The position numbers and the translations under genes are program-made. The notes beneath the pieces are model-generated. The model searched no databases. It saw nothing but the letters and a program-made list of their open reading frames with translations, and was not told the origin of the DNA. From Agaricus subrufescens (Eukaryota; Basidiomycota; Agaricomycetes; Agaricales; Agaricaceae), in NCBI GenBank assembly GCA_029945375.1, contig JAQOTE010000031.1, forward strand, positions 1 through 64,000: a stretch of DNA of 64,000 bases, read 5' to 3'. This document shows positions 21,085 to 32,800 of this stretch, in pieces (position 1 is the stretch's first letter; each line of letters starts with the position of its first letter).

Positions 21085-24042
21085 TTATACAGTACTTCCC
21101 AACTCTTTCCGCCTCTCCTCCGTAAATTTATGCACAAGCCAATACGTCCACTCCGAAACACCATCTTCCTCATCAACAAATTTGAATTCTACGAAACCTT
21201 CTCCAGCTGAAGTGAACAGAACCAGGACTGGGTGATCCGGAACGTTATTTTGCCAACTTTCCAATTGGTGCTTTAACCGTTGACAACAGAGATTGCACCA
21301 ACCATTGTCATCGCTTTCCGTGTAAAAACTAGTTGTCCAGACCTTGGGCCCATTTTCTTGCCATTCACCTTCTCGTTCGTGCTGCATGATGCGGCGTCAA
21401 TAAGCTATAGCAAGTAAAAGTCTTTCGCTCACATTACAAGACGGATTCCATGGGTCAGGTAGATTGATCGGGGACGTCATGGGACGGTTGAACTGCAACT
21501 CAGCGCCCCATGTAACATCCGAAAAATTCAGGGCTTTGACCGGTATCTGCTTAACAAGGCCTTGTTCCATAAATTCGTGATAACGAGATTTGTCCTAACG
21601 CGTAATGTTAGTATGGCACCCAGGGAGGAATATAAGTACTCACAAACACAACTTGGTGCAAGCGTTCAACACGAGCGTAATAATATTCCTCAAAGCGCGT
21701 GGCCAGGAGACGAATGCAGAACACAGTATAAAATGCTTTTTGTTGATTCCTAACCCCTTCCACAATGCTCGCAATGGCCATTTTATACATGTACACCCGT
21801 GTGTTATCGTCATCCCAGTTCATTTCATCGCCCACTGACCAGGTGAGCGCAATGTTGCACCCTGACCCAGTACCATCTACGAGTGTTCCTATTCCAGTCG
21901 ATCTCCAAGCAACAGTGCTGACGTCACCGAAGCGAATAGAATCAGGAGCCCGGTTAAGTACCCTGAATGCACATTCAGTGTTGAGTTGTTGGGCTTCTTG
22001 TTCGATATCAGGCGAAAATCCAGATCGAGCGAAGTCGCGAATGTAGTCGATAAATGATTTATGGAAATACTCGAGTTTTTGTCTGTTAGCTTCATCACGC
22101 AGAGGGACCTTCAAAACGGAGAAAAGATGTCGAAGAGCAGCATAAGCATCATCAGAGGTTATGCCCAACCAATTACATAACATAATGAAATTCCACGCGT
22201 TGCCATCCTGATGGATGACGTCCCAGAACTCCGTTAATGCCACAATAAGCTTTCGCATGTTTGACTTGGCTTCCGGAGGGACTTTGCATAGGATCTGAGC
22301 ATACAAGGCATCGAGTAGCGCCATCGGGTGTTCTCGCAAAACATGAAGAGGTGGATGAGCGTCAATGACTTTCAGTACGTCATCCAGCTGCAATTTCGGA
22401 TTTCCAGTCTGAGGATCCCCTATGTATTTTGCGACTGTTTGTGCATATACGAACAGTCCCCCCGAAGCTTCAGCGAGTTTCCAAAAGTCCTGCTCAGAGG
22501 GCCATTGAACTCGGAGATTGAGTCCAAAGTCGGTTTGTATATTCGTCAGTTCGGCACGAAGAAATCTTTCTACATCTTCTCGAGCTTCATCAGAATCAAC
22601 CGGAATTTCCTCCTTCTCATACGCTGATTTGACGTTATTTCGATTGAAGAACGATGTAATGTGGGGCTCAGGGCGACTAGCAATCAACCACACAAGCGGA
22701 GAGGATGGGATGGTGATACAGAGGTTTGAGATCTGGTGGAGAAGCTCCACCTGGGTACGTTGGTTGTCACATTCATCGAGGCCGTCGATTATAATCAAGA
22801 CACGGCCAATGGATTTCAACGGGGGGTGGTGGATGAAGGGTTCAACGATCAGCTTGTTAAATTGGACGGACATCGCCTTTTGAAGGAGGGATGGATCACG
22901 AGCAAGTGCAAGCTCGATGAATACACGATAAGGTTCGCACTCAACTGCGAGTTGATAAGCGAGCGTTACGATGGCCTTGGATCCATCACTGCGGCCATGC
23001 ACAAAAAAGAAGATTGATGCGCGCAAAGTTCCTGTTGGGAGTGGGCGCTCGGCGACACTTTGCAAGATGGCTGACTTTCCAACTCCTGCTGCACCGACCA
23101 CCCAGCGCATCTTCCTTTCATCTTGGCAGTTGACGATGAAAGTCACGCATCGATCCAAGATGGCCAAACGGGTTCCAGGGTGGCACCGTGGCGGAGGATC
23201 ACGGGCGGACGAGTCGAATGCTGCCCCAGGTATTGTCTCCTGCAGAAGTGTTTTCAAAACTAGCACATAATATCGTCAGAGAAAATAGTACGCCAAGGAC
23301 AACTCCTTACAGTTATTGTTCACACTAACAACAGTATTCAAGTTCATGTAGTGGACTACAGCTACAGTCAGTGTTGCTGTGCTAGGTATCAAACGAAACT
23401 CTTGCACCTGTGTTATCGTTACCGTCAATAGATACATTTCTTGAGTCACTAGTGTTCTGAACGCCGTATGGTGTACTGGAATGATTATCCGATGCGTTCT
23501 GTCAAGGGAGGAAGAACACTTCAGCATCATCATTCATGGACTAGGTGTACGGGAAGCTGACCGTCACTGGTGGGGATACTAGAGACTGTTGCGATCCCGT
23601 CACAGGCACTGAATATTGCTGCGGGACGGCTAATAGATCGCATCGTCCGGATGACAGCTTTGTCCCTGGGGCGACTGGGATAGGAGATTGGGTGAACAAG
23701 CTGCCGGCACTAGGAGTTGGTGTGGTTTGGGGATCCTTGGTTATTGCTGCTGATTTGGTTTGGAGTGATGAGTGATCGAGTTGGGTAGCCGAATATCCCG
23801 CCATTGTGCCAATGGTAGGGGGAGCATTGGGTTTAATTGGGATGGTGAGTGTTGAACCTGCGTACTGATCGAAAAACCATACCTTGTTGAGATGTCTGAA
23901 GGTTCGAGGGAAGACGAGAGGACGAGGCACGCGAGGCAGGAGGAGAGTGAGATGATGAGACATGACTGGCATCATCAGAATCTGCCGGTGCTGGAGTTCT
24001 TGAACGTGAACGCCCAAAGCGTAGGAACTTGGGTATGCGCAT
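21085..24042 (-). CDS. NACHT/STAND receptor, copy A (about 873 aa)
   Basis: Six exons inferred: 24042-23883, 23857-23562, 23498-23408, 23259-21644, 21594-21433, 21381-21085; they total 874 codons including the stop, without a break. The N-terminus is basic and Ser-rich ('MRIPKFLRFGRSRS'), then a Pro/Thr/Gln-rich linker and a small exon encoding 'VQNTSDSRNVSIDGN'. The main exon has the STAND entry segment 'DPPPRCHPGTR', Walker A 'GAAGVGKS' (about residues 235-245), Walker B 'LIIIDGLDECDN', and a winged-helix-like region around 'YFHKSFIDYIRDF'. The C-terminal two exons encode a module of about 150 residues with 'CNLCC' and 'VLVLFTSAGEGFVEF', and no WD40, ANK or TPR repeats. STAND proteins are NTP-switched sensors of non-self in fungi; the ligand and effector here are unknown. 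The first intron would be only 25 nt. Confidence 0.8.
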
Positions 24043-25972
24043 GAGAACGCGGCGGAAGGAAGGAGAGAGAGGGATGTCGGAGTTTATTCGCCCAGAGAAG
24101 CTGAATTCGACATGAGGCAGTTCCAGCGCTTGCTATATATATCTCGCGCAGGCCTGTAGTAGGGGAGAGAGACCATCAGCTTCTCGGAAATATGCACTGA
24201 TGCCCTCGTACCTGTGTCGCTCCTCTCTTACTGCGTTCTGTTGAGGCCTACCGAGTACCCCAGTAGAGGAAAGATCCCGAGCTGATGCAGCAAAATAGGG
24301 AGTAAAGGGGACAGCGGTTGAGAGCCAATGAGCTATCATTCATTGTATAAAAAATGCAAGGAACTAAGACTTACCTTGATACGCAGGCAAACAGCGGACA
24401 CTCCACGAGCCTCAACGTCAACCGCGATCAGTTTCACGTGATCCAGGGCAGCACTGTGCGATTTGAAATTTCACCGATCACGATCACCATACATCTGGGC
24501 TGTGATCGAGAAACGAGCGAGGCTACAAGGTGTGTGTAGCAGCCGAGCTGCTCATACAAGTAAATTTCGTATTTGATGCATAAAGGCTCCGCCATGCACG
24601 AGCACTGAATGCCAGGTTGGCGTGCTCGCCTATCCCATCGGCCCATTGAATTTATCGACTGCCAAACTTTCGACAACGAAGTGGATATGACCTATTGACA
24701 TCTCCATGTTTAGTTGACCTTGCATTTCGTAGCTTCCACCCTACAAATCAAACACCCGCCTTCTTCGATCTCTGGCAGCCGCATGGACTACTTATCATCA
24801 TGATGCGTGTTCATTTATCCTACTACATTTGTTGTTTCAACGCTACTGTGACATCAAACGATAAGGAAAAAACATAAAGTATGAGACTCGTGCCGTGCGT
24901 CGCTCTCGATCAATGTTGACAAAACAGTATGTCCGCCTTCAACTTCCTTCCACATAGATTCAACAACAGATCCATTCTAGTGCAATATATCTTTCTCGAT
25001 AGCCAACAAACTGAGGTGTGTCACGTAGCTTCTTGAAGGATAATCAACAGCAGCGAGAAATGCAATTCCGCTGGTTGAATATAGACGCAAATCAACGTTA
25101 CCACAAAAGTATCTAATCGCAAATGTTAAGTTCGGCCTTGTCCTTTCCGTCAAACACCCCGTACGCAATTACCATATATATCCTTCTGGTCTTGGGTCGC
25201 CTCGCTCTCTCATTATTCCGAAAACCTCCGACTTGAAAGACAAACAGTATGACTCGAATTTTTCCTACCATCGTTCTTCACTTCTATTCTTGGCTGTGCC
25301 CGTCCTCTCTTTCTCGAATCCCTCGTTCAACGCAACACGAGATGCCCCGATTTTATCTTTGTGTCACCAAGTAGCAAAACTAAAATAACACTCGCAATAA
25401 ATCGATATGAAGAAGAGGCTGACTCGCGTTTCCAGAAGCGATTGCTGTGGTCATATCCCGCAGTGTGAACAATTAGTGTTTCGAAGTGACATTGAGGAAG
25501 AATATAAACAGCCATGGCTATACTCATAGATATATGTTTGATGATCAAGATCGTCTCGCTAGAGATGATTCATCGAATACAGACTGACATATTGAGTCTA
25601 CTACACCGAATACGTCGTCTTATCAGCCCAGCGTCGAGTATAAACAAAAGAAAAAAATACCATTTCGCAATCTAAATCTCGTCGGTGCTGCACAATATAA
25701 ATCATAAGAGTAGTCGTTCCACACTCGGACGACACAACAATGGCAAGTATACGCCATTTTGATGGACACACGAGTTGGTTTTGGATTGAGACATACTTTG
25801 TAACAAAGTATATCAGTGGAAAATTGTTTGCGAGTTTCATATACGTGGTCACTATATGTCCCACAAAAACATGAAGGCCTAATGAGATCGGAGACTTAAG
25901 ACTACAAAACACCATCCGTGAATTCAAATAGTGTATGGGCCGGGATTCCGGCGCAAGTCTTCCATCATCCTC

Positions 25973-26191
25973 ATGTTCGCAACTCTAGATGCAGGTTCAC
26001 CTCCTGAAATAGCGTATGATGTACTCCAAGCCTATTATACTTCCTTACGCACCCCGCCTATTGTTGGCTCACAAGGCTTTTCATCAAAGACAAACGACAT
26101 TAACCGATTCAGACTTACGCCCCAACTGAACCAGAAGAAAGGCGAACAATTCCTTGTCGACAAAGTCACAAAGGCACACTCAAGATCGTAA
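25973..26191 (+). CDS. Short conserved plus-strand ORF 3' of NACHT copy B
   Basis: Paralogue of the ORF at 20858; starts 'MFATLDAGSPPEIAYDVLQ' and ends before the B stop codon on the other strand. Its C-terminal half differs from copy A because of a frame difference, which argues against strong coding constraint there. Function unknown. Confidence 0.25.
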   Translation: MFATLDAGSPPEIAYDVLQAYYTSLRTPPIVGSQGFSSKTNDINRFRLTPQLNQKKGEQFLVDKVTKAHSRS

Positions 26192-26201
26192 TATATCAGC
26201 A

Positions 26202-29146
26202 TTATACAGTACTTCCCAACTCTTTCCGCTTCTCCTCTGTAAAATCATGCACAAGCCAATATGTCCACTCCGAAACACCATCTTCCTCATCAATAAATTT
26301 GAATTCTACGAAACCTTCTCCAGCTGAAGTGAACAGAACCAGGACCAGGTGATCCGGAACGTTATTTTGCCAATTTTCCAATTGGTGCTTTAACCGTTGA
26401 CAACAGAAATCGCACCAATCATTGTACTTGCTGGCCATGCCAAATTTAGTTGTCCAGACCTTGGGCTCATTTTCTCCCCATTCACCTTCTCGCTCGTGCT
26501 ACACGATGCGGCGTCAATAAGCTACGGCAAGCACAAGTCTTGCACTCACGCTACAAGATGGATTCCATGGGTCAGGTAGATCGGTTGAGGACGTCGTGGG
26601 GCGGTTGAACCGCAACTCGACCCCCCATACAAGATCCGAAAAATCGAGGGCTGTAACAGGTACCCACTTAACGAGGCCTTGTTCCATGAATTCATGACAA
26701 CGAGATTTGTCCTAACAACTAATCTTAGCATCTCACTCATAGAGGGCTATAGATACTCACAAACACGACTTGGTGCAAGTGTTCAACACGACGGTCAAAG
26801 TATCTTTCAAAGCGTGTTGCTAAGAGCCGAATGCAGAACACACTATAGACCGCTTTTTGCTGATTCCTAACACCTTCCACAATGCTCGCAATGGCCATTT
26901 TATACATGTACACCCTTGTTTGATCGTCATCCCAGTCGATTCCATCGCCCGCCGACCAGGTGAGCGCAACGTTACACACTGATCCGGTGCCATCTACTGG
27001 CCTTACCATCTCACCCAAGCTCCAAACCTCAACACTGACGTTGCCAAAGCAAATAGTATCAGGGGCCTGGTTGAGTACCCTGAATGCACATTCAACGTTA
27101 AGTTGTTGTGCTTCTCGTTCGATATCAGGCGAAAATCCAGATCGAGTAAAGTCGCGAATATAGTCGATGAATGATTTATGGAAATACCTGAGTTCTTCCT
27201 TGTGAGCTTCATCACGCCGAGGGACCGTCAAAACGGAGAAAAGATGTCGAAGAGCAGCATATGCATCATCAGAGGTTATACCCAACCAATTACATTGCAT
27301 AATGAAAGTCTGCCCGTGTGCCTGGGAAATATCGTCCCAGAATACAATTAATGCCAACAGGAACTTCCGCATATTCGACCTTGCGTCCAGAGGGACTTTG
27401 GACAGTATCTGAGCATACAGGGCATCAAGTAGCGCCATCGGGTGATCTCGCGAACTATGAAGAAGCGGATGAGCGTCAATGACTTTCAGTACGTCATCCA
27501 GCTGCGATTTCGGATTTCCAATGTGAGAATCTCCTATGTATTTCGTGACCGTTTGCGCATATACAAACAGCCCGCCCGCCGCTTCAGCGAGTTTCCAAAA
27601 ATCTTCATCGGAAGGCCATCGAACCCTGGAATCCAATGAAAACTTGGTCTGCACCTTCGACAATTCATTACGAAGAAATCTCTCCACATCTTTCCGAGCT
27701 TCGTCTGAATCAACAAGTATCTCTTCCTTCTCGTAAGCGGGTTGGACGGCGCTTTGAGCAAAGAAGGATGTGATGTGCGGCTCTGGGCGACTAGCGATCA
27801 ACCATACAAGCGGAGAGGATGGGATGGTGATACAGAGATTTGAGATCAGGTGGAGAAGCTCCTCCTGTGTACGTTGGTTGTCACATTCATCCAGGCCGTC
27901 GATTATAATCAAGACACGGCCAATGGATTTCAGCGGGGGGTGGTGGATGAAGGGTTCAACGATCAGCTTGTTGAATTGGACGGACATCGCCTTTTGAAGG
28001 AGGGATGGATCACGAGCAAGTGCAAGCTCGATGAATAGACGATAAGGTTCGCACTCAACTGCGAGTTGATAAGCGAGCGTTACGATGGCCTTGGATCCGT
28101 CACTGCGGCCATGGACAAAAAAGAAGATCGATGCGCGCAAAGTTCCTGCCGGGAATGGGCGCTCGGCGACACTTTGTAAAATGGCTGACTTTCCAACTCC
28201 AGCTGCACCGACCACCCAGCGCATCTTCCTTTCATCATTGCAGTTGACGATGAAAGTCACGCATCGATCCAGGATGGCCAGACGAGTTCCAGGGTGGCAC
28301 CGTGGCGGAGGATCACGGGCGGAAGAATCGAATGCTGCCCCAGGTATTGTCTCCTGCAGAAGTGTTTTCAAAACTAGCACATAATACCGTCAGGAAAAAT
28401 GATATGCCAAGGACAAAACTGCTTACAAGTATTGTTCATACTGACAACAGTATTCATATAGTTGACTACAAATATAGTCATTGTCGTGTTAGGTATGGGA
28501 CGAAAATTATTCACCTGTGTTCATGCTGCCGCCAACAGATACATTTCTTGAGTCAATAGTGTTCTGGACGCCGTATAGTGTGCCGGATTGGTTGTCCAAC
28601 ACGTTCTGTCCAGATGGGGGTGGGTCAGCAATGTCATCCATGAACTAGGTGGAGAGGAAGCCGACCGTCACTGGTGGGGTCACTAAAGAATGTTGCGATC
28701 CCGTCACAGGCACCGGACAATGCTGAGGGACGACTAATAAATCACATCGTCCGGATGACAGCTTCGTTTCTGAGGCGATCTCGATAGGAGATTGGGCGAA
28801 CGAGCCGCCAGGGCTAGGAGTTGGTGTGGTTTGCGGATCCTTGGTTATTGCTGCTGATTTGGTTTGGAGTGATGAGTGATCGAGTTGGGTAGCTGAATAT
28901 CCCGCCATTGTGCCAATGGCAGGGGTAGCATTAGGGTTAGCTGGAATAGTGAGTGTTGAATCTGCGCACTGGTCGAAAAACCATACCTTGTTGAGATGTC
29001 TGAAGGTTCGAGGAAAGACGAGAGGACGAGGCACGCAAGGCAGGAGGAGAATGAGATGATGAGACATGACTGGCATCCTCAGAATCTGCCGATGCTGGAG
29101 TTGTTGAACGTGAACGCCCAAAGCGTAGGAACTTGGGTATGCGCAT
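26202..29146 (-). CDS. NACHT/STAND receptor, copy B
   Basis: Start ATG 29146 ('MRIPKFLRFGRSRS'); main NACHT exon about 28373-26758; last exon ends at 26202. Same exon plan as copy A, including a 25-nt first intron and splice sites before the 'DKSRCHEFMEQGLVK' exon and the 'HEREGEWGENEPK' exon. Walker A 'GAAGVGKS' and Walker B 'IIIDGLDECDN' are intact. The first 180 residues of the NACHT exon are almost identical to copy A, whereas the region after about 'ASRPEPHITSFF' diverges and is closer to copy C: a mosaic consistent with gene conversion. The donor after exon 2 (GTCGGC) is weaker than in A. C-terminal module with 'CDFCC' retained. Confidence 0.75.
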
Positions 29147-29860
29147 GAGAACGCGGCGGAAGGGAAGAGAGAGGGATGTCGGAGTTTATTCGCCTAGAGA
29201 AGATACATTCGACACGAGGCAGTTCCAGCGCTTGCTATATATATCTCGCGCAGGCCTGTAGTAGGGAAGAGAGAGGCCATCAGCTTCTCGGAAATATGCA
29301 CTGATGCCCTCGTACCCGTGTTGTTCCTCCCATGCTGTGTTCTGTTGAGGTCCCTACCAAATACCGGCGTAGAGGAAAGATCTCGAGCTGATGACAGCGA
29401 AATGGGGAGTGAGCCGGTAGAAGGGAAAGCGGTTAAGAATCAATGAGCTATCATTAATTGCATAAGAAGAGATGCCAAAGGCTGAGACTTGCCTTATGCG
29501 CAGGCGAAGCAGGCAAGAGCTCCTGGCAGCGGACACTCCAGAGTCCACGAGCCTCAGCTTGAACGACCAATGTCAACCGCGATGAGTTTCACGTGATCTT
29601 TGATTTCACCGATCACCAATTAACCATGCTCATCCAAAGTTCAAACATGTGGGCTGTTATCGAGAAAACGCTCAGCGAGGCCTCAAGGTGTGCTAAAGCA
29701 ACTCAGCTACTTCATAATAAATTTTGTATTTGATGCATAAGACCTCCGCCATGTGCAAGCACTAGCAGACCAATACTTGAAGGCTAGGTTGGTGTACCCG
29801 TCCATCCCATCGGCCCATTGAATTTAACGACTGCCAAACTTTCGACAACGAAGTGGATAT

Positions 29861-32800
29861 GACCTATTGACATCTCCATGTTTAGTTGACCTTGCATTTC
29901 GTAGCTTCCACCTTGCAAATCAAACACCCGCCTTCTTCGACCTCTGGCAGCCGCATGGACTACTTATCATCATGATGCGTGTTCATTTATCCTACTACAT
30001 TTGTTGTTTTAACGCTACTGTGACATCAAACGATAAGGAAAAAACACAAAGTATGAGACTAGTGCTGTGCGTCGCTCTCGATCGATGTTGACAAAACTGT
30101 ATGTCCGCCTTCAACTTCCTTCCACATAGATTCAACAACAGATCCATTCTAGTGCAATATATCTTTCTCGATAGCCAACAAACTGAGGTGTGTCACGTAG
30201 CTTCTTGAAAGATAATCAACGACAGTGAGAAATACAATTCCGCTGGTTGAATATAGACGCAAATCAATATTACCACAAAAGTATCTAATCGCAAATGGTA
30301 AGTTCAGCCATGTCCTTTCCGTCAAACGCCCCGTACGCAATCACCATATATATCCTTCTGGTCTTTGGCGGTCTCGCTCTCTCATTATTCCGAAAACCTC
30401 CGACTTGAAAGACAAACAGTATGACTCGAATTTTTCCTACCATTGTTCTTCACTTCTATTCTTGGCTGTGCCCGTCCTCTCTTTCTCAAATCCCTCGTTC
30501 ATCGCAACACGAGATGTCCCGAATTTATCTTTGCGTCACCAAGTAGCAAGACTAAAATAACACTTGCAATAAATCGATATGTTCAGAAGCAATTGCTGTG
30601 GTCATATCCCGCTGTGTGAACAATTGGTGTTTCGAAGTGATTTCGAGGAAGAATATAAACAGCCGTGGCTAGACTCGTAGATTCATGTTTAACAATCAAG
30701 ATCGTCTCGCTAGTGATGAATCATCGAATACAGACTGACACATTGAATTTACTATACCGAATACGTCGTCTTATCAGTCCAGCGTCGAGTATAAATAGAA
30801 GAAAAAAATACCATCCCGCAATCCAGGTCTCGTCGGTGCTGCACAACACAAATCATAAGAGTAGTCGTTCCACACTCGGACGACACAGCAATGGCAAGTA
30901 TACGCCATTTTGATGGACACACAAGTTGGTTTTGGATTTAGACATACTTTGTAACGAAGTATATCAGTGGAAAATTTTTTGCGAGTTTCATATGTGTGGT
31001 CACTATACGTCCCACAAAAGCATGAAGGCCTAATGAGATCGGAGACTTAAGACTATAAAACGCCGACCGTGAGTTCAATCAGTCTATGGGCCGGGATTCC
31101 AGCGCCAGCCTTCCATCATCCTCATGCTCGCAACTTTGTATGCAGTTCCTCCCGAAATAGTGCTTAATGTACTCCAAGCCTATTACTCTTCTGTACGCGG
31201 CCCTCATATTGTTGGCTCAAACGGCTTTTCATGAAAGACAAACGACATTAACCGGCTCAGACTTACGCTCCAACTAAACCAGAAGAAAGGCGAAGGACTC
31301 GTTGTTGATAAAAGTCAAGAAGGCATACTCAAGATCGTAATATAACAACATTATACAGTACTTCCCAGCTCTTTCCGCTTCTTCTTCGTAAATTTATGCA
31401 CAAGCCAATACGTCCACTCCGAAATACCATCTTCCTCATCAACAAATTTGAATTCTACGAAACCTTCTCCAGCTGAAGTGAACAGAACCAGGACCGGGTG
31501 ATCCGGAACTTTATTTTGCCACTTTTCCAATTGGTGCTTTAACCGTCGACAACAGAACTCGCACCAACCATCGTCACTGTTTTCCGTGTCAAATTTAGTT
31601 CTCCAGACCTTGGGCTCATTTTCTCCCCATTCACCTTCTCGTTCATGCTGCATCATGCGGCGTCAATAGGCTACGGCAAGCAAAAGTCTTTCGCTCACAT
31701 CACAAGACGGATTCCATGGGTCAGGTAGGTTGATTATGGACGCCATGGGGCGGCTGAACTGCAACTCAGCGCCCCATGTAACATCCCAAAAAATCAGGGC
31801 TTTGACCGGTATCCGCTGAACGAGGCCTTGTTCCATAAATTCGTGACAACGAGACTTGTCCTAACGCGTAATGTTAGTATGGCACTCAGGGAGGAATATA
31901 AGTACTCACAAACACAGCTTGGTGAAAGCGTTCAACACGACCATAATAATAAGACTGAAAGCGCGTGGCCAAGAGACGAATGCAGAACACAGTATAAAAT
32001 GCTTTTTGTTGATTCCTAATCCCTTCCACAATGCTCGCAATGGCCATTTTATACATGTACACCCGTGTGTTATTGTCATGCCAGTCCATTTCATCGCCCA
32101 CCAACCAGGTGAGCGCAATGTTGCACCCTGACCCAGTACCATCTACTAGTCTTCCTATCCCATCCGAACCCCAAGCCTTACTATCAACGTCACCCAAGCG
32201 AATGGAATTAGGAGCCTGGTTAAGTATCCTGATTGCACATTCAGTGTTGAGTTGTTGGGCTTCTTGTTCGATATCAGGCGAAAATCCAGATCGAGTGAAG
32301 TCGCAAATATAGTCGATGAATGATTTATGGAAATACTCGAGTTCTTCCTTGTGAGCTTTATCACGCTGAGGGACGTTCAAAACAGAGAAAAGATGTCGAA
32401 GAGCAGCATAAGCGTCATCAGAGGTTATACCCAACCAATTGCATAGCATAATGAAATTGTTCGCGGGGATTTCCTGATGGATGACGCGCCAGAACCCCGT
32501 TAATGCCAAAATAAGCTTTCGCATGTTTGACTTGGCTTCCGGAGGGACTTTGGATAGGATCTGAGCATACAACGCATCCAGTAATGCCATCGGGTGCTCT
32601 CGCGAACCATGAAGAAGTGGATGAGCATCAATGACTTTCAGTACGTCATCCAGTTGCGATTTCGGATTTCCAGTATGAGGGTCTCCTATGTATTTGGTGA
32701 CCGTTTGCGCGTATACGAACAGGCCGCCCGACGCTGTAGCAAGTTTCCAAAAATCCTCATCGGAAGGCCATCGAACCCTGGAATCCAGTGAAAACTTGGT

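Larger units (their letters stand above)
19674..24688. repeat. Segmental duplication unit A (NACHT gene plus 3' flank)
   Basis: Starts with GACCTATT(A/G)ACATC, the same junction that begins units B (24689) and C (29861). About 5.0 kb. The first 1.4 kb (19674-21084) has no convincing long gene; it aligns with 24689-26200 and 29861-31350 and holds the short plus-strand ORF at 20858. The left edge abuts the Plavaka terminus, suggesting the transposon or its insertion defines the end of the array. Confidence 0.75.
24689..29860. repeat. Segmental duplication unit B
   Basis: 5172 bp, start to start with unit C. Contains NACHT copy B and the same 3' flank as unit A. About 24.7-26.2 kb and 29.2-29.86 kb hold no gene that I can support apart from the short ORF at 25973. 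Confidence 0.8.

Noticed and set aside
21562..23270. Long plus-strand ORFs opposite the NACHT exons (and the equivalents in copies B, C and E)
   Set aside because: They are shadows of the minus-strand receptor genes, change length between copies and have no recognisable content.
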